Translations under genes and position numbers: made by a program
Notes under the pieces: model-generated
The model's database searches: none
Seen by the model: the letters and a program-made list of their open reading frames with translations, nothing else
What the model was told of the DNA's origin: nothing
In this document: positions 16,829 through 25,384 of the stretch, piece by piece
How the letters are laid out: each line of letters opens with the position of its first letter
How positions within the stretch are numbered: position 1 is the first letter of the stretch
Source of the DNA: UJ101 sp965262705
GTDB lineage: Bacteria > Bacteroidota > Bacteroidia > Flavobacteriales > UJ101
DNA: 64,000 nucleotides
Reading direction: 5' to 3'
Assembly (NCBI GenBank): GCA_965262705.1
Contig: OZ253556.1
Location: forward strand, 1,736,001 to 1,800,000

Positions 16829-16857
16829 CTTTTTATCTTTAAGCATGCTTTAGCAAT

Positions 16858-17988
16858 ATGAAAAAAATACAAATGGTAGACTTAAAAAGTCAGTACCGAA
16901 AAATAAAAAAGCAGATTGATCATTTGGTTTTACAAGTAATCGAATCAGGGGCGTATATTAACGGACCGGAGGTGCATGCTTTTGAGAAGGATTTAAAAGA
17001 CTATTTAAAAGTTAAACATATTATTCCTTGTGCCAATGGTACGGATGCGCTGCAAATTGCCATAATGAGTTTAGGGTTGAAGCCCGGAGATGAGATTATC
17101 ACTGTTGACTTTACTTTTGCAGCTACTGTTGAAGTTATCGCCTTATTAGGATTAAAACCCGTGTTAATTGACGTAAACTTAGATACCTTTAATCTGCGCA
17201 TTGAAGAAATTGAAAACAAAATCACTGATAAGACAAAAGCCATTATTCCTGTTCATTTATTTGGGCAATGTGCCGATATGGAAGCCATTATTCATATAGC
17301 TCAAAAACATCAATTATGGGTTATTGAAGATGCTGCTCAGGCTATTGGCTCGACCTATACCTTTAGCAATAAAACCCTAAAAAAGGCAGGAGCTATGGGG
17401 CATATCGGTACAACCTCCTTTTTCCCTTCTAAAAATTTGGGATGTTATGGAGATGGAGGAGCGCTTTTTACAAATGATGATGAATTAGCTCAAATAGCAC
17501 GGGGTATTGTAAATCATGGAATGTACCAGCGTTATTATCACGACGTAATAGGCGTTAATTCTCGATTAGATTCTATTCAGGCAAGTATTTTGAGGGCTAA
17601 GTTGTCTCTTTTGGACTCTTATAATCAGGCAAGAAGAAAAGCTGCTTATTTTTACGATTGTGCCTTTGCGAAATGTGATAAAATCATCACCCCGTATCGT
17701 GATAAAAATACGCATCACGTCTTTCACCAGTATACACTGCGTATTGTTAACGGCGGAAATCGTGATGGACTGCATCAATTTTTATTAGAAAATGAAATTC
17801 CAAACGCTATTTACTATCCCGTGCCACTTCATCGTCAAAAAGCTTACCAATCAATCGATTATAAGGAAGAAGACTTCAAAATATCTAATCAGTTAGCAAA
17901 AGAAGTCTTATCCCTGCCAATGCACACTGAACTTGATGATGAGCAGTTGCACTTCATCACAGATAAAGTCTTAGCTTTTTTAAAATAG
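16858..17988 (+). CDS. DegT/DnrJ/EryC1/StrS-family sugar aminotransferase
   Basis: 376 residues. MVDLKSQY at the start, GAYINGPEV, CANGTDALQIA, DEIITVDFTFAATVEV, VIEDAAQAIGS and SFFPSKNLGCYGDGGA (PLP lysine in PSKNLG) define the family; IYYPVPLHRQKAY is the typical C-terminal block. These enzymes aminate nucleotide-linked keto sugars for surface polysaccharide. Closest by eye to the WbpE/WlbC-like UDP-3-keto-GlcNAcA type, but the substrate is uncertain. It is not in a polysaccharide cluster here; an isolated gene followed by MITE copy 5. Confidence 0.9.
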   Translation: MKKIQMVDLKSQYRKIKKQIDHLVLQVIESGAYINGPEVHAFEKDLKDYLKVKHIIPCANGTDALQIAIMSLGLKPGDEIITVDFTFAATVEVIALLGLKPVLIDVNLDTFNLRIEEIENKITDKTKAIIPVHLFGQCADMEAIIHIAQKHQLWVIEDAAQAIGSTYTFSNKTLKKAGAMGHIGTTSFFPSKNLGCYGDGGALFTNDDELAQIARGIVNHGMYQRYYHDVIGVNSRLDSIQASILRAKLSLLDSYNQARRKAAYFYDCAFAKCDKIITPYRDKNTHHVFHQYTLRIVNGGNRDGLHQFLLENEIPNAIYYPVPLHRQKAYQSIDYKEEDFKISNQLAKEVLSLPMHTELDDEQLHFITDKVLAFLK

Positions 17989-17994
17989 AAAAAC

Positions 17995-18179
17995 GAGACC
18001 ATTGCGAAAAGCACGCTAACAAAAAAAGGCAACGCCCGAGGAACTGCAAGTCAGCGTAAGCTAAAATTAAATACCGGAGCAACCTTTGGGTTGTGAGGAT
18101 TTTAATTTTTTGATAAGGAAGCAGTTTGAAGTTAGATGCTTTCTTTTTCATACTTTTTTATATATTCTGGAACGGTCTC
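17995..18179 (+). mobile_element. MITE copy 5, with palindromic insert
   Basis: 185 bp, ends GAGACCATTGC / GGAACGGTCTC (two mismatches in the ends). It carries the CTGCAAGTCAGCGTAAGCT cassette in its left half. It begins seven bases after the aminotransferase stop. Directly after it, AAAAAGCACTTTAGCAA is a second partial MITE start that forms the leader of aroA. Confidence 0.8.
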
Positions 18180-18202
18180 AAAAAGCACTTTAGCAATAAA
18201 AT

Positions 18203-19393
18203 ATGAAAATTAAAGGAGAACTTACTTTAACCGGTTCGAAAAGCGAAACTAATCGTCTATTAATTTTACAAGCTCTGTCAAATTATGCCTTTGACATAAT
18301 TCACGCTTCAAATGCCCAGGATTCAACTATATTACAGGCTGCTTTAACTTCTAAGGAAACAGAAATTAATGTTGGAATTGCAGGTACAGCTATGCGGTTC
18401 TTAACTGCTTATTTGGCAATAAAGCAAGGGCGAGAGACTATTTTGACAGGCGAAAGCAGGATGTTAGAACGCCCGATAGGGCTGCTTGTAAAGGCGCTTA
18501 ATGAATTGGGTGCGGATATTTCGTTTATTGGAAAACTAGGGTATCCGCCGTTAAAGATCAGAGGAGTAAAAATAAGCCGCTCACGGGTAGAAATTCCAGC
18601 TCATGTCAGTAGTCAATACATTACAGCGCTTATGTTGATCGCTCCTTTTTTAGAAAATGGATTAATGATAAGTCTAAAGGGAAAAATAACCTCCCTTCCC
18701 TATATAAGTATAACACTTGGGTTATTAAGAAGAGTAGGGGTTGAGGCTTCTTTTAAACAGAATCAAATCTATATAAAACCTGGCGCCCTCTTAAATCAAA
18801 AGCAATCCGTAGAATCTGACTGGAGTTCTGCCTCCTATTATTATGCATTATCTGCCCTTTCAGATAGCGCAGAAATAGGATTACAATTTTACCGCAAAGA
18901 TAGTTTGCAGGGGGACAAAGTCTTGGTAGATATTTATAAAGAATTGGGCGTGGCATCCTCTTTTCTACAAAATAAGTTGATTTTAAGAAAGCAGAATAAC
19001 TCGAAAATTCCTGATTTTATAGCCCTTGATTTGAATCACGCACCGGATATTGCCCAAACTATTGCAGTAACTTGCTCGGCGCTCAAGATAAAATGTAAGC
19101 TAACCGGCCTCGAAACGCTTAAAATAAAGGAAACCGACCGCTTAGAAGCGTTAAAAACAGAGCTGACTAAATTTGGATCAAGCGTTAAAACTACGGATGA
19201 TACCTTAGAAATAGTCGATTTTGAAAAGCCAAAAGAAGGGATAGTAGTAGAGACGTACAATGACCACCGCATGGCAATGGCTTTTGCACCGCTTAAATTA
19301 AAATATGATTTTAAAATTAAAAATAAGGCAGTGGTAGAGAAATCATATCCTTATTTTTGGAAAGACTTTGAAGGGCTGGGAATTACTTTTTAA
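18203..19393 (+). CDS. aroA: 3-phosphoshikimate 1-carboxyvinyltransferase (EPSP synthase)
   Basis: 396 residues, slightly shorter than the usual 420-440, as in other Bacteroidota. LTGSKSETNRLLILQALS carries the substrate-binding SK..NR motif, NVGIAGTAMRFLTAY the second site, ILTGESRMLERPIG the third, DWSSASYYYAL and KIKETDRLEALK the later ones, and YNDHRMAMAFA the C-terminal signature. It joins phosphoenolpyruvate to shikimate-3-phosphate in aromatic amino acid synthesis. Its leader overlaps a MITE fragment; no clear TAnnTTTG is present just upstream, so it may be read from the DegT-family gene's promoter. Confidence 0.95.
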   Translation: MKIKGELTLTGSKSETNRLLILQALSNYAFDIIHASNAQDSTILQAALTSKETEINVGIAGTAMRFLTAYLAIKQGRETILTGESRMLERPIGLLVKALNELGADISFIGKLGYPPLKIRGVKISRSRVEIPAHVSSQYITALMLIAPFLENGLMISLKGKITSLPYISITLGLLRRVGVEASFKQNQIYIKPGALLNQKQSVESDWSSASYYYALSALSDSAEIGLQFYRKDSLQGDKVLVDIYKELGVASSFLQNKLILRKQNNSKIPDFIALDLNHAPDIAQTIAVTCSALKIKCKLTGLETLKIKETDRLEALKTELTKFGSSVKTTDDTLEIVDFEKPKEGIVVETYNDHRMAMAFAPLKLKYDFKIKNKAVVEKSYPYFWKDFEGLGITF

Positions 19394-19425
19394 TAATCCT
19401 GCACAGGATAGAATGAGACAGATTC

Positions 19426-19612
19426 GAGACCGTTGCAGAACACATAAAAAAGTATGAAAAAGAAAGCGTCTAACTTCAAACTGCTTCCTTCTCAAAAAAT
19501 TAAAATCCTCACAACCCAAAGGTTGCTCCGGCGTTTAATTTTCCTTGGGCGTTGCATTTCGGCAAACTCAATACAAGCATTTTTTTGTTAGCGTGCTTTT
19601 TGCAACGGTCTC
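19426..19612 (-). mobile_element. MITE copy 6, inverted orientation
   Basis: 187 bp in reverse orientation relative to copy 1, ends GAGACCGTTGCA / TGCAACGGTCTC, with the TTTCGGCAAACTCAATACAA cassette (reverse of the one in copy 3). Flanks give GATT before (plus C) and GATT after (plus A), a 4-base target duplication. Confidence 0.85.
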
Positions 19613-19656
19613 AGATTAATCATTAAGCAGCATTTGTGTAGAATCAATCAAAGTTG

Positions 19657-19664
19657 TATTTTTG
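19657..19664 (+). promoter_or_regulatory. TATTTTTG promoter for sprE-like gene
   Basis: Five bases before ATG 19670, with TTG at 19634-19636, 20 bases upstream. This implies a leaderless transcript and rules out the upstream GTG at 19634 as the start. Confidence 0.6.
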
Positions 19665-19669
19665 ATTAT

Positions 19670-21958
19670 ATGAATTATTTTTTCAAGTATATACTCACGC
19701 TTGTTTTCTTTTTTGGTTTGGCTTCCTGCTCAGTTCGTAAAGACCGTTTTACTCATAGGGTTTTTCATAGATATACCGGTTGGTTTAATCCGTTGTTCAA
19801 TGGTGAAGAGGCGATAAAAAAAGAATTAAAGAAGAAAAGAAAAGATTTTAAGGAGGATTATTCTACTTTATTACCGGTAATTCCCGGACAATTAATTAAA
19901 CAGCGAGAAAATGATTCAGAAAACCCTTACGCGAACTATATAACGCATAAAAAAAATAATTTCTTTAAGCGCACGGGAAAAGGTATTTTTCTTGATCAAC
20001 CAGAGGAAGATGATTTTTCTGGAAATCCGTTTGATTATGCTGAACAAAAAGCGATAAAAACAATTGAAAACCACTCGATGATTATCAGGGGAAAAGAACG
20101 AAACCTATTAATAGCGAGAGCTTATCTCTTATTGGGCAAAGCACGTTATTATCAGGGGAAAAGCTATGAGGCATTAGATGCCTTTAACTATATTTTGGAC
20201 AATATAAAAGGAAGTAAACAAGAGAACGAAGCGTATTTTTGGCAGGCGAGAACTAATTTTCAGGCAGGAAATAAGTTTTATGCGCTAGAATCTTTAGTGG
20301 ATAAGTATAAAAATCCCGGCTTAACAAATGAACTGAAAGAAAAAATAGCGGCTTTATATAGTCAGATATTAATCGATGACGGAAAATATGAACTTGCAAT
20401 ACAAGCACTTGAAAAGGCAAAAGAGAATACAAAAAACAAAAAAAGAGAAGGGCGCTATACCTTTATTCAGGCACAGCTTCAGAATCAGTTGGGAAATTAT
20501 ATAGAATCTTCAAAACTATTTGATAAGGTGGCTAAATATCATCCGGGATTTGAAATGGAGTTTCAATCAAAAATGGGTATTGCACAGAATTTTATTCCAC
20601 AAAAAAGTAATTATACAGCTTTTCAGGAAGCTTTGAGAAAAATGCTCAAGAATAGCAAATATGAGGGGCTTAAAGATCAAATTTATTATCAACTCGGCTG
20701 GATAGCTGAGAAATCGAACAAACTAAATGAAGCTGAGAAGTTTTTTAAGAAAGTGCTATTACAAAACAGCTCATCTGAACGCATCAAAAGTCTGGGTTAC
20801 GCACACACAGGAAATATTTTATTTGAAAAAGAGAGATATATCTCAGCAGGCGAGTATTATGACAGCGCTTTTAAGAAATCAAAAAATCAAAAAATCAAAA
20901 ATTTTCTTAGCCAAAGAAGAATATACTTAGATGAATTAATCAAAAATTATAAAAAGGTTAAGAATAATGACAGCATTCTTGAGTTAGCAAGATTGACCCC
21001 ATCATTACAAAGAAATTATGTAGAGAAATACATTGCCCGATTAAAAAAAGAGGATAAAAAAAAGCAACAGGAGATAGAACAAAAGATTACAAATTATGAA
21101 CTAATCGACCCATCATCTGCTTTCGATAAAACCTATGATAATAAGAAAGTTTTTTATTTTTATAATGATCGTTTAATGGCTCGGGGGAAGCAAAAATTTA
21201 AAGAGAGATGGGGCGCCCGGCAATTAATTGATGATTGGCGCATATCAGGCATAATAATAGGTTTTTCATCAAAAGAAAAGGAAGAAAAATTTCCGGAAGA
21301 AGATAAAAAAAAGCGTTATAATCCTGATAACTACTTGTCGCAAATACCTATAGATAAAAAGATTATTGCGAGGATGAAATCCGCGCGAGACAGTGCGCAA
21401 TTTACGATGGGAATTATCTATCTTGATAAAATAAAGAATAAGAAAAAATCAATAGTAACGCTTAAGGAATTGTTAGTTCAGCAACCGGAAAAGGAGTTGA
21501 AGGCAAAAGCGTATTATAATCTTTTTAGGGCGTTGCAGGATCATCCTGAACAGGCAAAACAGTATAAGATGCTTTTAATAGAAGAATTTCCTCAAAGTCT
21601 GTATGCCGCTTATGTGAAAAACCCCGTTTCAAATGTGGCTGCTGCGAAGAATTCAAAAGAAAGCATAGCGCTCTATAAAAAGGCATTCAAGGCTTATAGA
21701 GCAGATGATTACGAAGAGTGTAAACGATTAATCCGTCAGGCGTTTAAACATTATGGAAACCAGGAAATTATAGCAAAATTCAGTTTGCTTAGTGCATACG
21801 TAGAAGGAAAAACCCAGGGGAAAGAAGCCATGCTTTCGGCTTTAAAGAAAGTTGCGCTTCTTTACGAGGGTCTCCCTGAATCTGATAAGGCGGAGGAGAT
21901 ACTCCGATTAAGCAGGCAAAAAAAGGATTCAGCAAAAAACAGCAGAGATTCTACATAG
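19670..21958 (+). CDS. sprE: SprE/PorW-like TPR lipoprotein of type IX secretion and gliding
   Basis: 762 residues from ATG 19670, chosen from the promoter position. The N-terminus has a hydrophobic stretch ending in the lipobox LASC, then CSVRKDRFTHRVFHRYTGWF and NPLFNGEEAIKK, the conserved start of SprE/PorW. Several TPR-like helical pairs follow (ARAYLLLGKARYYQGKSYEA near residue 160; YYQLGWIAEKSNKLNEAEKF near 345). SprE links the outer-membrane type IX machinery to the inner-membrane motor in Flavobacterium. Its presence predicts a type IX secretion system elsewhere in the genome. Confidence 0.85.
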   Translation: MNYFFKYILTLVFFFGLASCSVRKDRFTHRVFHRYTGWFNPLFNGEEAIKKELKKKRKDFKEDYSTLLPVIPGQLIKQRENDSENPYANYITHKKNNFFKRTGKGIFLDQPEEDDFSGNPFDYAEQKAIKTIENHSMIIRGKERNLLIARAYLLLGKARYYQGKSYEALDAFNYILDNIKGSKQENEAYFWQARTNFQAGNKFYALESLVDKYKNPGLTNELKEKIAALYSQILIDDGKYELAIQALEKAKENTKNKKREGRYTFIQAQLQNQLGNYIESSKLFDKVAKYHPGFEMEFQSKMGIAQNFIPQKSNYTAFQEALRKMLKNSKYEGLKDQIYYQLGWIAEKSNKLNEAEKFFKKVLLQNSSSERIKSLGYAHTGNILFEKERYISAGEYYDSAFKKSKNQKIKNFLSQRRIYLDELIKNYKKVKNNDSILELARLTPSLQRNYVEKYIARLKKEDKKKQQEIEQKITNYELIDPSSAFDKTYDNKKVFYFYNDRLMARGKQKFKERWGARQLIDDWRISGIIIGFSSKEKEEKFPEEDKKKRYNPDNYLSQIPIDKKIIARMKSARDSAQFTMGIIYLDKIKNKKKSIVTLKELLVQQPEKELKAKAYYNLFRALQDHPEQAKQYKMLLIEEFPQSLYAAYVKNPVSNVAAAKNSKESIALYKKAFKAYRADDYEECKRLIRQAFKHYGNQEIIAKFSLLSAYVEGKTQGKEAMLSALKKVALLYEGLPESDKAEEILRLSRQKKDSAKNSRDST

Positions 21959-22022
21959 CTAAAACATAGAAAAGAACTTAAATGGGTTACTCTGGATTTA
22001 TTTTTACTAGGCTTTGCATTTC

Positions 22023-22207
22023 GAGACCATTACAAAAAGCACTTTAGCAAAAAAATGCAACGCCCGATAAAAATTAACTGAAAGTCAGCAAAGCTAAACA
22101 CCGGAGCAACCTTTTGGGTGTGGAGGACTTTAATTTTTTGAGAAGGAATCAGTTTGAAGTTAGATGCGTTCTTTTTCATACTTTTTTATGTGTTCTGCAA
22201 CAGTCTC
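22023..22207 (+). mobile_element. MITE copy 7
   Basis: 185 bp, ends GAGACCATTACA / TGCAACAGTCTC. It carries the ACTGAAAGTCAGCAAAGCT cassette in the left half. Flanks ATTT-C before and G-ATTT after give a 4-base duplication. Confidence 0.85.
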
Positions 22208-22257
22208 GATTTATTGTCTATTATGCGAAGGCTTTCAACGATTATCTTATTTATTTC

Positions 22258-22302
22258 TTGGGCGTTCCCGCCTGAGGGCGGTCGGGCTATCCGCTAAATC
22301 TT
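22258..22302. repeat. Structured element copy 2, truncated by MITE copy 8
   Basis: TTGGGCGTTCCCGCCTGAG then GGCGGTCGGGCTATCCGCTA and AATCT match 14436-14500 except that the hairpin loop cassette is replaced by GCCTGAGGGC. The match stops at the left end of MITE copy 8. Confidence 0.6.
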
Positions 22303-22510
22303 GAGACCGTTGCAAAAAGCACGCTAACAAAAAAAATGCTTGTATTGAGTTTGCCGAAATGCAACGCCCGATAAAAATTAACTGAAAGTCAGCAAAGCTA
22401 AACACCGGAGCAACCTTTGGGTTGTGAGGATTTTAATTTTTTGAGAAGGAAGCAGTTTGAAGTTAGATGCTTTCTTTTTCATACTTTTTTATGTGTTCTG
22501 CAACGGTCTC
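22303..22510 (+). mobile_element. MITE copy 8, long form with two cassettes
   Basis: 208 bp, ends GAGACCGTTGCA / TGCAACGGTCTC. It contains both the GCTTGTATTGAGTTTGCCG cassette and the ACTGAAAGTCAGCAAAGCT cassette. It interrupts the structured element described at 22258. Confidence 0.85.
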
Positions 22511-22696
22511 ATTTCATTAGTTTCGCTGACTTGTCTTTACTAAAGTGTTTTTTGCAACGGTCTCGGATTTTAATTTTCGGCAGCTTAGTCGAAGCAAGAA
22601 AGCAACTTGAAGTTAAAGCTCAAAGTTTTTATACTTTTTTTATGTATTTTGTAAAAAATCTTTGCAAAGTAGTTAAGATTACATATAAATAATTTG

Positions 22697-22704
22697 TATA
22701 TTTG
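22697..22704 (+). promoter_or_regulatory. TATATTTG promoter for mrp
   Basis: Matches TAnnTTTG, 25 bases before ATG 22730. The longer frame from 22694 would begin upstream of this element and is rejected. Confidence 0.55.
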
Positions 22705-22729
22705 TACCATATTTAGGGGTTTCATATTT

Positions 22730-23824
22730 ATGAAAATCAATAAAAAAGAGGTATTAAAGGCAATTAAATTAGCTGGAATTGAAGTAGAGGTTCGCAATGT
22801 AAATGCCTTTGGAGACGAGGTAGAAATAGATGTTGTTGTTTCTTCCCCTACTTTTCACGTTAAAAAGAAAATAGAGGTTAACCTGCTGAAAGCCGTACAT
22901 GATTTTGTTTATAAAAAAGCGAAAGTCAAAGTTAATTTTCATGTAGAAACACCTGAAAAACCAAAAATTAAAGGAACTAAAATTCCCGGTGTACAAAATA
23001 TAATTGCTATAGCTTCTGGAAAAGGAGGTGTTGGGAAATCAACTGTTGCTTCAAATCTTACAGTTTCGCTGGTAAAAAAGGGGTTTAAGGTAGGGCTTTT
23101 GGATGCGGATATTTACGGCCCTTCAATGCCTACTATGTTTGATCTGACAGAAGCAAAACCGTTAGGAATAAAAGTAGAAGGAAAACAAAAAATACAGCCG
23201 GTTGAAAATTACGGTGTTAAAATATTATCTCTCGGGTTTTTTGCCAAAGCTAACCAGGCAGTGGTTTGGAGGGGGGCTATGGCTTCTAAAGCTATTCACC
23301 AGCTTATTCGGGATGCTCATTGGGGAAAATTAGATTTTTTAATCGTTGATTTACCCCCCGGAACAGGAGATATTCATCTGTCAATAGTACAGGAAGTCCC
23401 TATTACAGGTGCCGTTATCGTTTCAACGCCCCAAATCATTGCATTGGCTGATGCACGCAAAGGTGCAGCAATGTTTCAATTACCCGTGATTTCCGTACCT
23501 GTTTTAGGAATGATTGAAAATATGGCTTATTTTACTCCTGAAGAATTGCCGGACAATAAATATTATCTGTTTGGAAAACAAGGAACACGACGTCTGTCAG
23601 AAGAATTAAAAGTTCCTTTTCTTGGCGAGATTCCGATTGTACAGAGTATTAGAGAAGCAGGGGATGCCGGCCGGCCGGCCGGATTACAGGAAAATACATT
23701 CGTTACGGATATATTTGATGAAATATCAAAAAAAATGATACAAGAGGTTGTAACGAGAAATAAAAGCCTTCCACCGACAGAGGCAGTTCGTATTACTACA
23801 ATGGCAGGTTGTAACGCAAAATAA
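22730..23824 (+). CDS. mrp: Mrp/NBP35-family Fe-S carrier ATPase
   Basis: 364 residues from ATG 22730. The N-terminal 90 residues are a degenerate MIP18-like (DUF59) domain. It is followed by a deviant Walker A SGKGGVGKSTVASNL, DADIYGPSMP, VDLPPGTGD and STPQIIALADA, the MinD/Mrp ATPase signatures. The usual C-terminal CxxC of Mrp is not present; a single Cys (AGCNAK) ends the protein. Mrp proteins bind and hand on Fe-S clusters, and the downstream nfu gene fits. A CCGG/GGCC run at 23667-23682 encodes the conserved DAGRPAG segment. Confidence 0.93.
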   Translation: MKINKKEVLKAIKLAGIEVEVRNVNAFGDEVEIDVVVSSPTFHVKKKIEVNLLKAVHDFVYKKAKVKVNFHVETPEKPKIKGTKIPGVQNIIAIASGKGGVGKSTVASNLTVSLVKKGFKVGLLDADIYGPSMPTMFDLTEAKPLGIKVEGKQKIQPVENYGVKILSLGFFAKANQAVVWRGAMASKAIHQLIRDAHWGKLDFLIVDLPPGTGDIHLSIVQEVPITGAVIVSTPQIIALADARKGAAMFQLPVISVPVLGMIENMAYFTPEELPDNKYYLFGKQGTRRLSEELKVPFLGEIPIVQSIREAGDAGRPAGLQENTFVTDIFDEISKKMIQEVVTRNKSLPPTEAVRITTMAGCNAK

Positions 23825-23839
23825 AATAATAAGATAAAG

Positions 23840-24073
23840 ATGTCAAAAATTCAAGACCAGGTAAATGCAGCTTTAAATGAAATCCGCCCGTTTTTAAATA
23901 CTGACGGGGGAGACATAGAGTTGGTAGATATTATAAAGGATAAAATAGTTAAAGTAAGAATGTTAGGAAATTGTACGGATTGCTCTATCAATCAAATGAC
24001 ATTAAAAATGGGGGTCGAACAAACGATAAAAAAACATGCTCCACAAGTAGAGCAGGTGATTAATATTCTTTGA
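23840..24073 (+). CDS. NifU-like (Nfu) Fe-S scaffold protein
   Basis: 77 residues, only the NFU C-terminal domain. NTDGGDIELVDI and the cluster-binding LGNCTDCSIN (CxxC) followed by LKMGVEQTIKK are typical. It carries assembled Fe-S clusters to target proteins. It starts 15 bases after mrp, so it is co-transcribed with it; sufS at the left end of the window belongs to the same process. Confidence 0.93.
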   Translation: MSKIQDQVNAALNEIRPFLNTDGGDIELVDIIKDKIVKVRMLGNCTDCSINQMTLKMGVEQTIKKHAPQVEQVINIL

Positions 24074-24113
24074 TGTAAAAGTAATTTATGCTAAAACTAA
24101 ATAGGATTATCAT

Positions 24114-25091
24114 TTGGTTACGATTGGCACTTTAAAATTGGGAGAATTTCCCTTACTTCTCGCCCCTATGGAGGATGTAAGCGATCCGCCCTTTCGACGT
24201 TTATGCAAAACGCATGGTGTTGATATGATGTACACAGAGTTTATTTCAGTAGAGGGATTAATAAGAGATGCTGACAAAAGTGTCAGAAAATTGGAAATCT
24301 TCAAAGATGAAAAACCGGTAGGAATTCAGATCTTTGGGGCTGAATTAGATTCCATGCTTAAGGCTACTGACAAGGTAACAGAAGCATGCCCAGACGTTTT
24401 AGATATTAATTTTGGATGCCCTGTAAAGAAAGTGGTCAGCAAAGGAGCCGGAGCAGGTATATTGAAAGACATTGATAAGATGGTACGGCTTACCAAAGCA
24501 GTGGTTGACAGAACCTCTTTGCCGGTAACAGTCAAAACAAGATTAGGTTGGGACGAAAAATCAATTCGAATTGTAGAAGTTGCTGAACGATTGCAGGATG
24601 TAGGTATTCAGGCACTATCTATCCATGGGCGAACCCGTTCACAAATGTATAAAGGAAATGCGGATTGGACACTAATCCGGGAGGTGAAAAAGAATCCAAG
24701 AATGTCTATTCCGATTTTTGGGAACGGAGATGTTGACTCACCTCAAAAAGCAAGATTAATGCGTGATGAATATGGTTTGGATGGCTGCATGATCGGACGT
24801 GCAGCGATTGGTTACCCTTGGATTTTTAACGAGATTAAATATTACTTAAAAACGGGAGACTTTTTATACCCGCCAAGTGTAAAACAAAGGGTAAAGGCTG
24901 TTCGGAAACATTTAACATTGGCAGTTAAATGGAAAGGGGAACGCATAGGGATTATAGAAACCAGAAAACATTATGGGAATTATTTTAGAGGAATTCCTAA
25001 TTTTAAATCCTATAAAAATAAACTGCTTACCGCGAATGAATTAGGGGTTTTATATAAGACCTTAGAGGAAATTTCTCAATCATATAATTGA
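24114..25091 (+). CDS. dusB: tRNA-dihydrouridine synthase
   Basis: 325 residues from a TTG start at 24114. LLLAPMEDVSDPPFRRLCKT is the FMN-binding N-terminus, DINFGCPVKKVVSKGAGAG holds the catalytic cysteine, and SIHGRTRSQMYKGNADW and IFGNGDVDSP are the other conserved blocks. It reduces uridine to dihydrouridine in the tRNA D-loop. It lies 40 bases after nfu on the same strand. An ATG start in frame is not available close by, so TTG is the best choice. Confidence 0.93.
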   Translation: MVTIGTLKLGEFPLLLAPMEDVSDPPFRRLCKTHGVDMMYTEFISVEGLIRDADKSVRKLEIFKDEKPVGIQIFGAELDSMLKATDKVTEACPDVLDINFGCPVKKVVSKGAGAGILKDIDKMVRLTKAVVDRTSLPVTVKTRLGWDEKSIRIVEVAERLQDVGIQALSIHGRTRSQMYKGNADWTLIREVKKNPRMSIPIFGNGDVDSPQKARLMRDEYGLDGCMIGRAAIGYPWIFNEIKYYLKTGDFLYPPSVKQRVKAVRKHLTLAVKWKGERIGIIETRKHYGNYFRGIPNFKSYKNKLLTANELGVLYKTLEEISQSYN

Positions 25092-25146
25092 AATACTTTA
25101 AAAAAGTTACTTTCTTTATATAATAATACCAAATCTATAATAAATT

Positions 25147-25384
25147 AAGACCGTTGCAAAAAAGTTAAATTCGATTTTTAATCTTTCTTTTTTAGTTTTT
25201 TGATTTTACCTACTGACTTATTGATAGGTTTTTCACTATTTTTCATGTGTGTATGTATTATAAATCGTCGCTTATCCTTTTGTTTTTCACTCTTTTTAAC
25301 GATTAGACGCAAGTATCCCTGGGCTCCTATATAAATTATAACCTATCGCCTCCAGCAGGTTTTGCGTATGCATCTTTGCTATCC
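25147..25384 (-). mobile_element. IS5-type element fragment, reverse orientation
   Basis: The reverse complement of the last 240 bases of the IS (compare 5300-5535): AAGACCGTTGCAAAAAAGTT is its outer end and GTTTTGCGTATGCATC the inner part. It is joined directly to the left end of IS copy 2, so copy 2 sits in or beside an older, inverted copy. Confidence 0.8.

Larger units (their letters stand above)
21959..22696. other. Repeat-packed intergenic region
   Basis: 738 bases between the sprE-like gene and mrp made almost wholly of repeats: MITE copy 7, a truncated structured element (22258-22302), MITE copy 8, and a scrambled tail (22511-22640) holding a loose right end TTTTTTGCAACGGTCTC, GATTTTAATTTTCGGCAGC and AGCAACTTGAAGTTAAAG. 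No gene is supported; open frames here are read through MITEs. Confidence 0.7.

Noticed and set aside
14199..22692. Short open frames inside MITEs (for example 14199-14468, 22417-22692)
   Set aside because: They run through the repeats in either direction, differ between copies and start or stop at the cassettes; no conserved protein.
23667..23682. CCGG/GGCC tandem run in mrp as a regulatory or recombination site
   Set aside because: It encodes the conserved DAGRPAG segment of Mrp; codon choice explains it.
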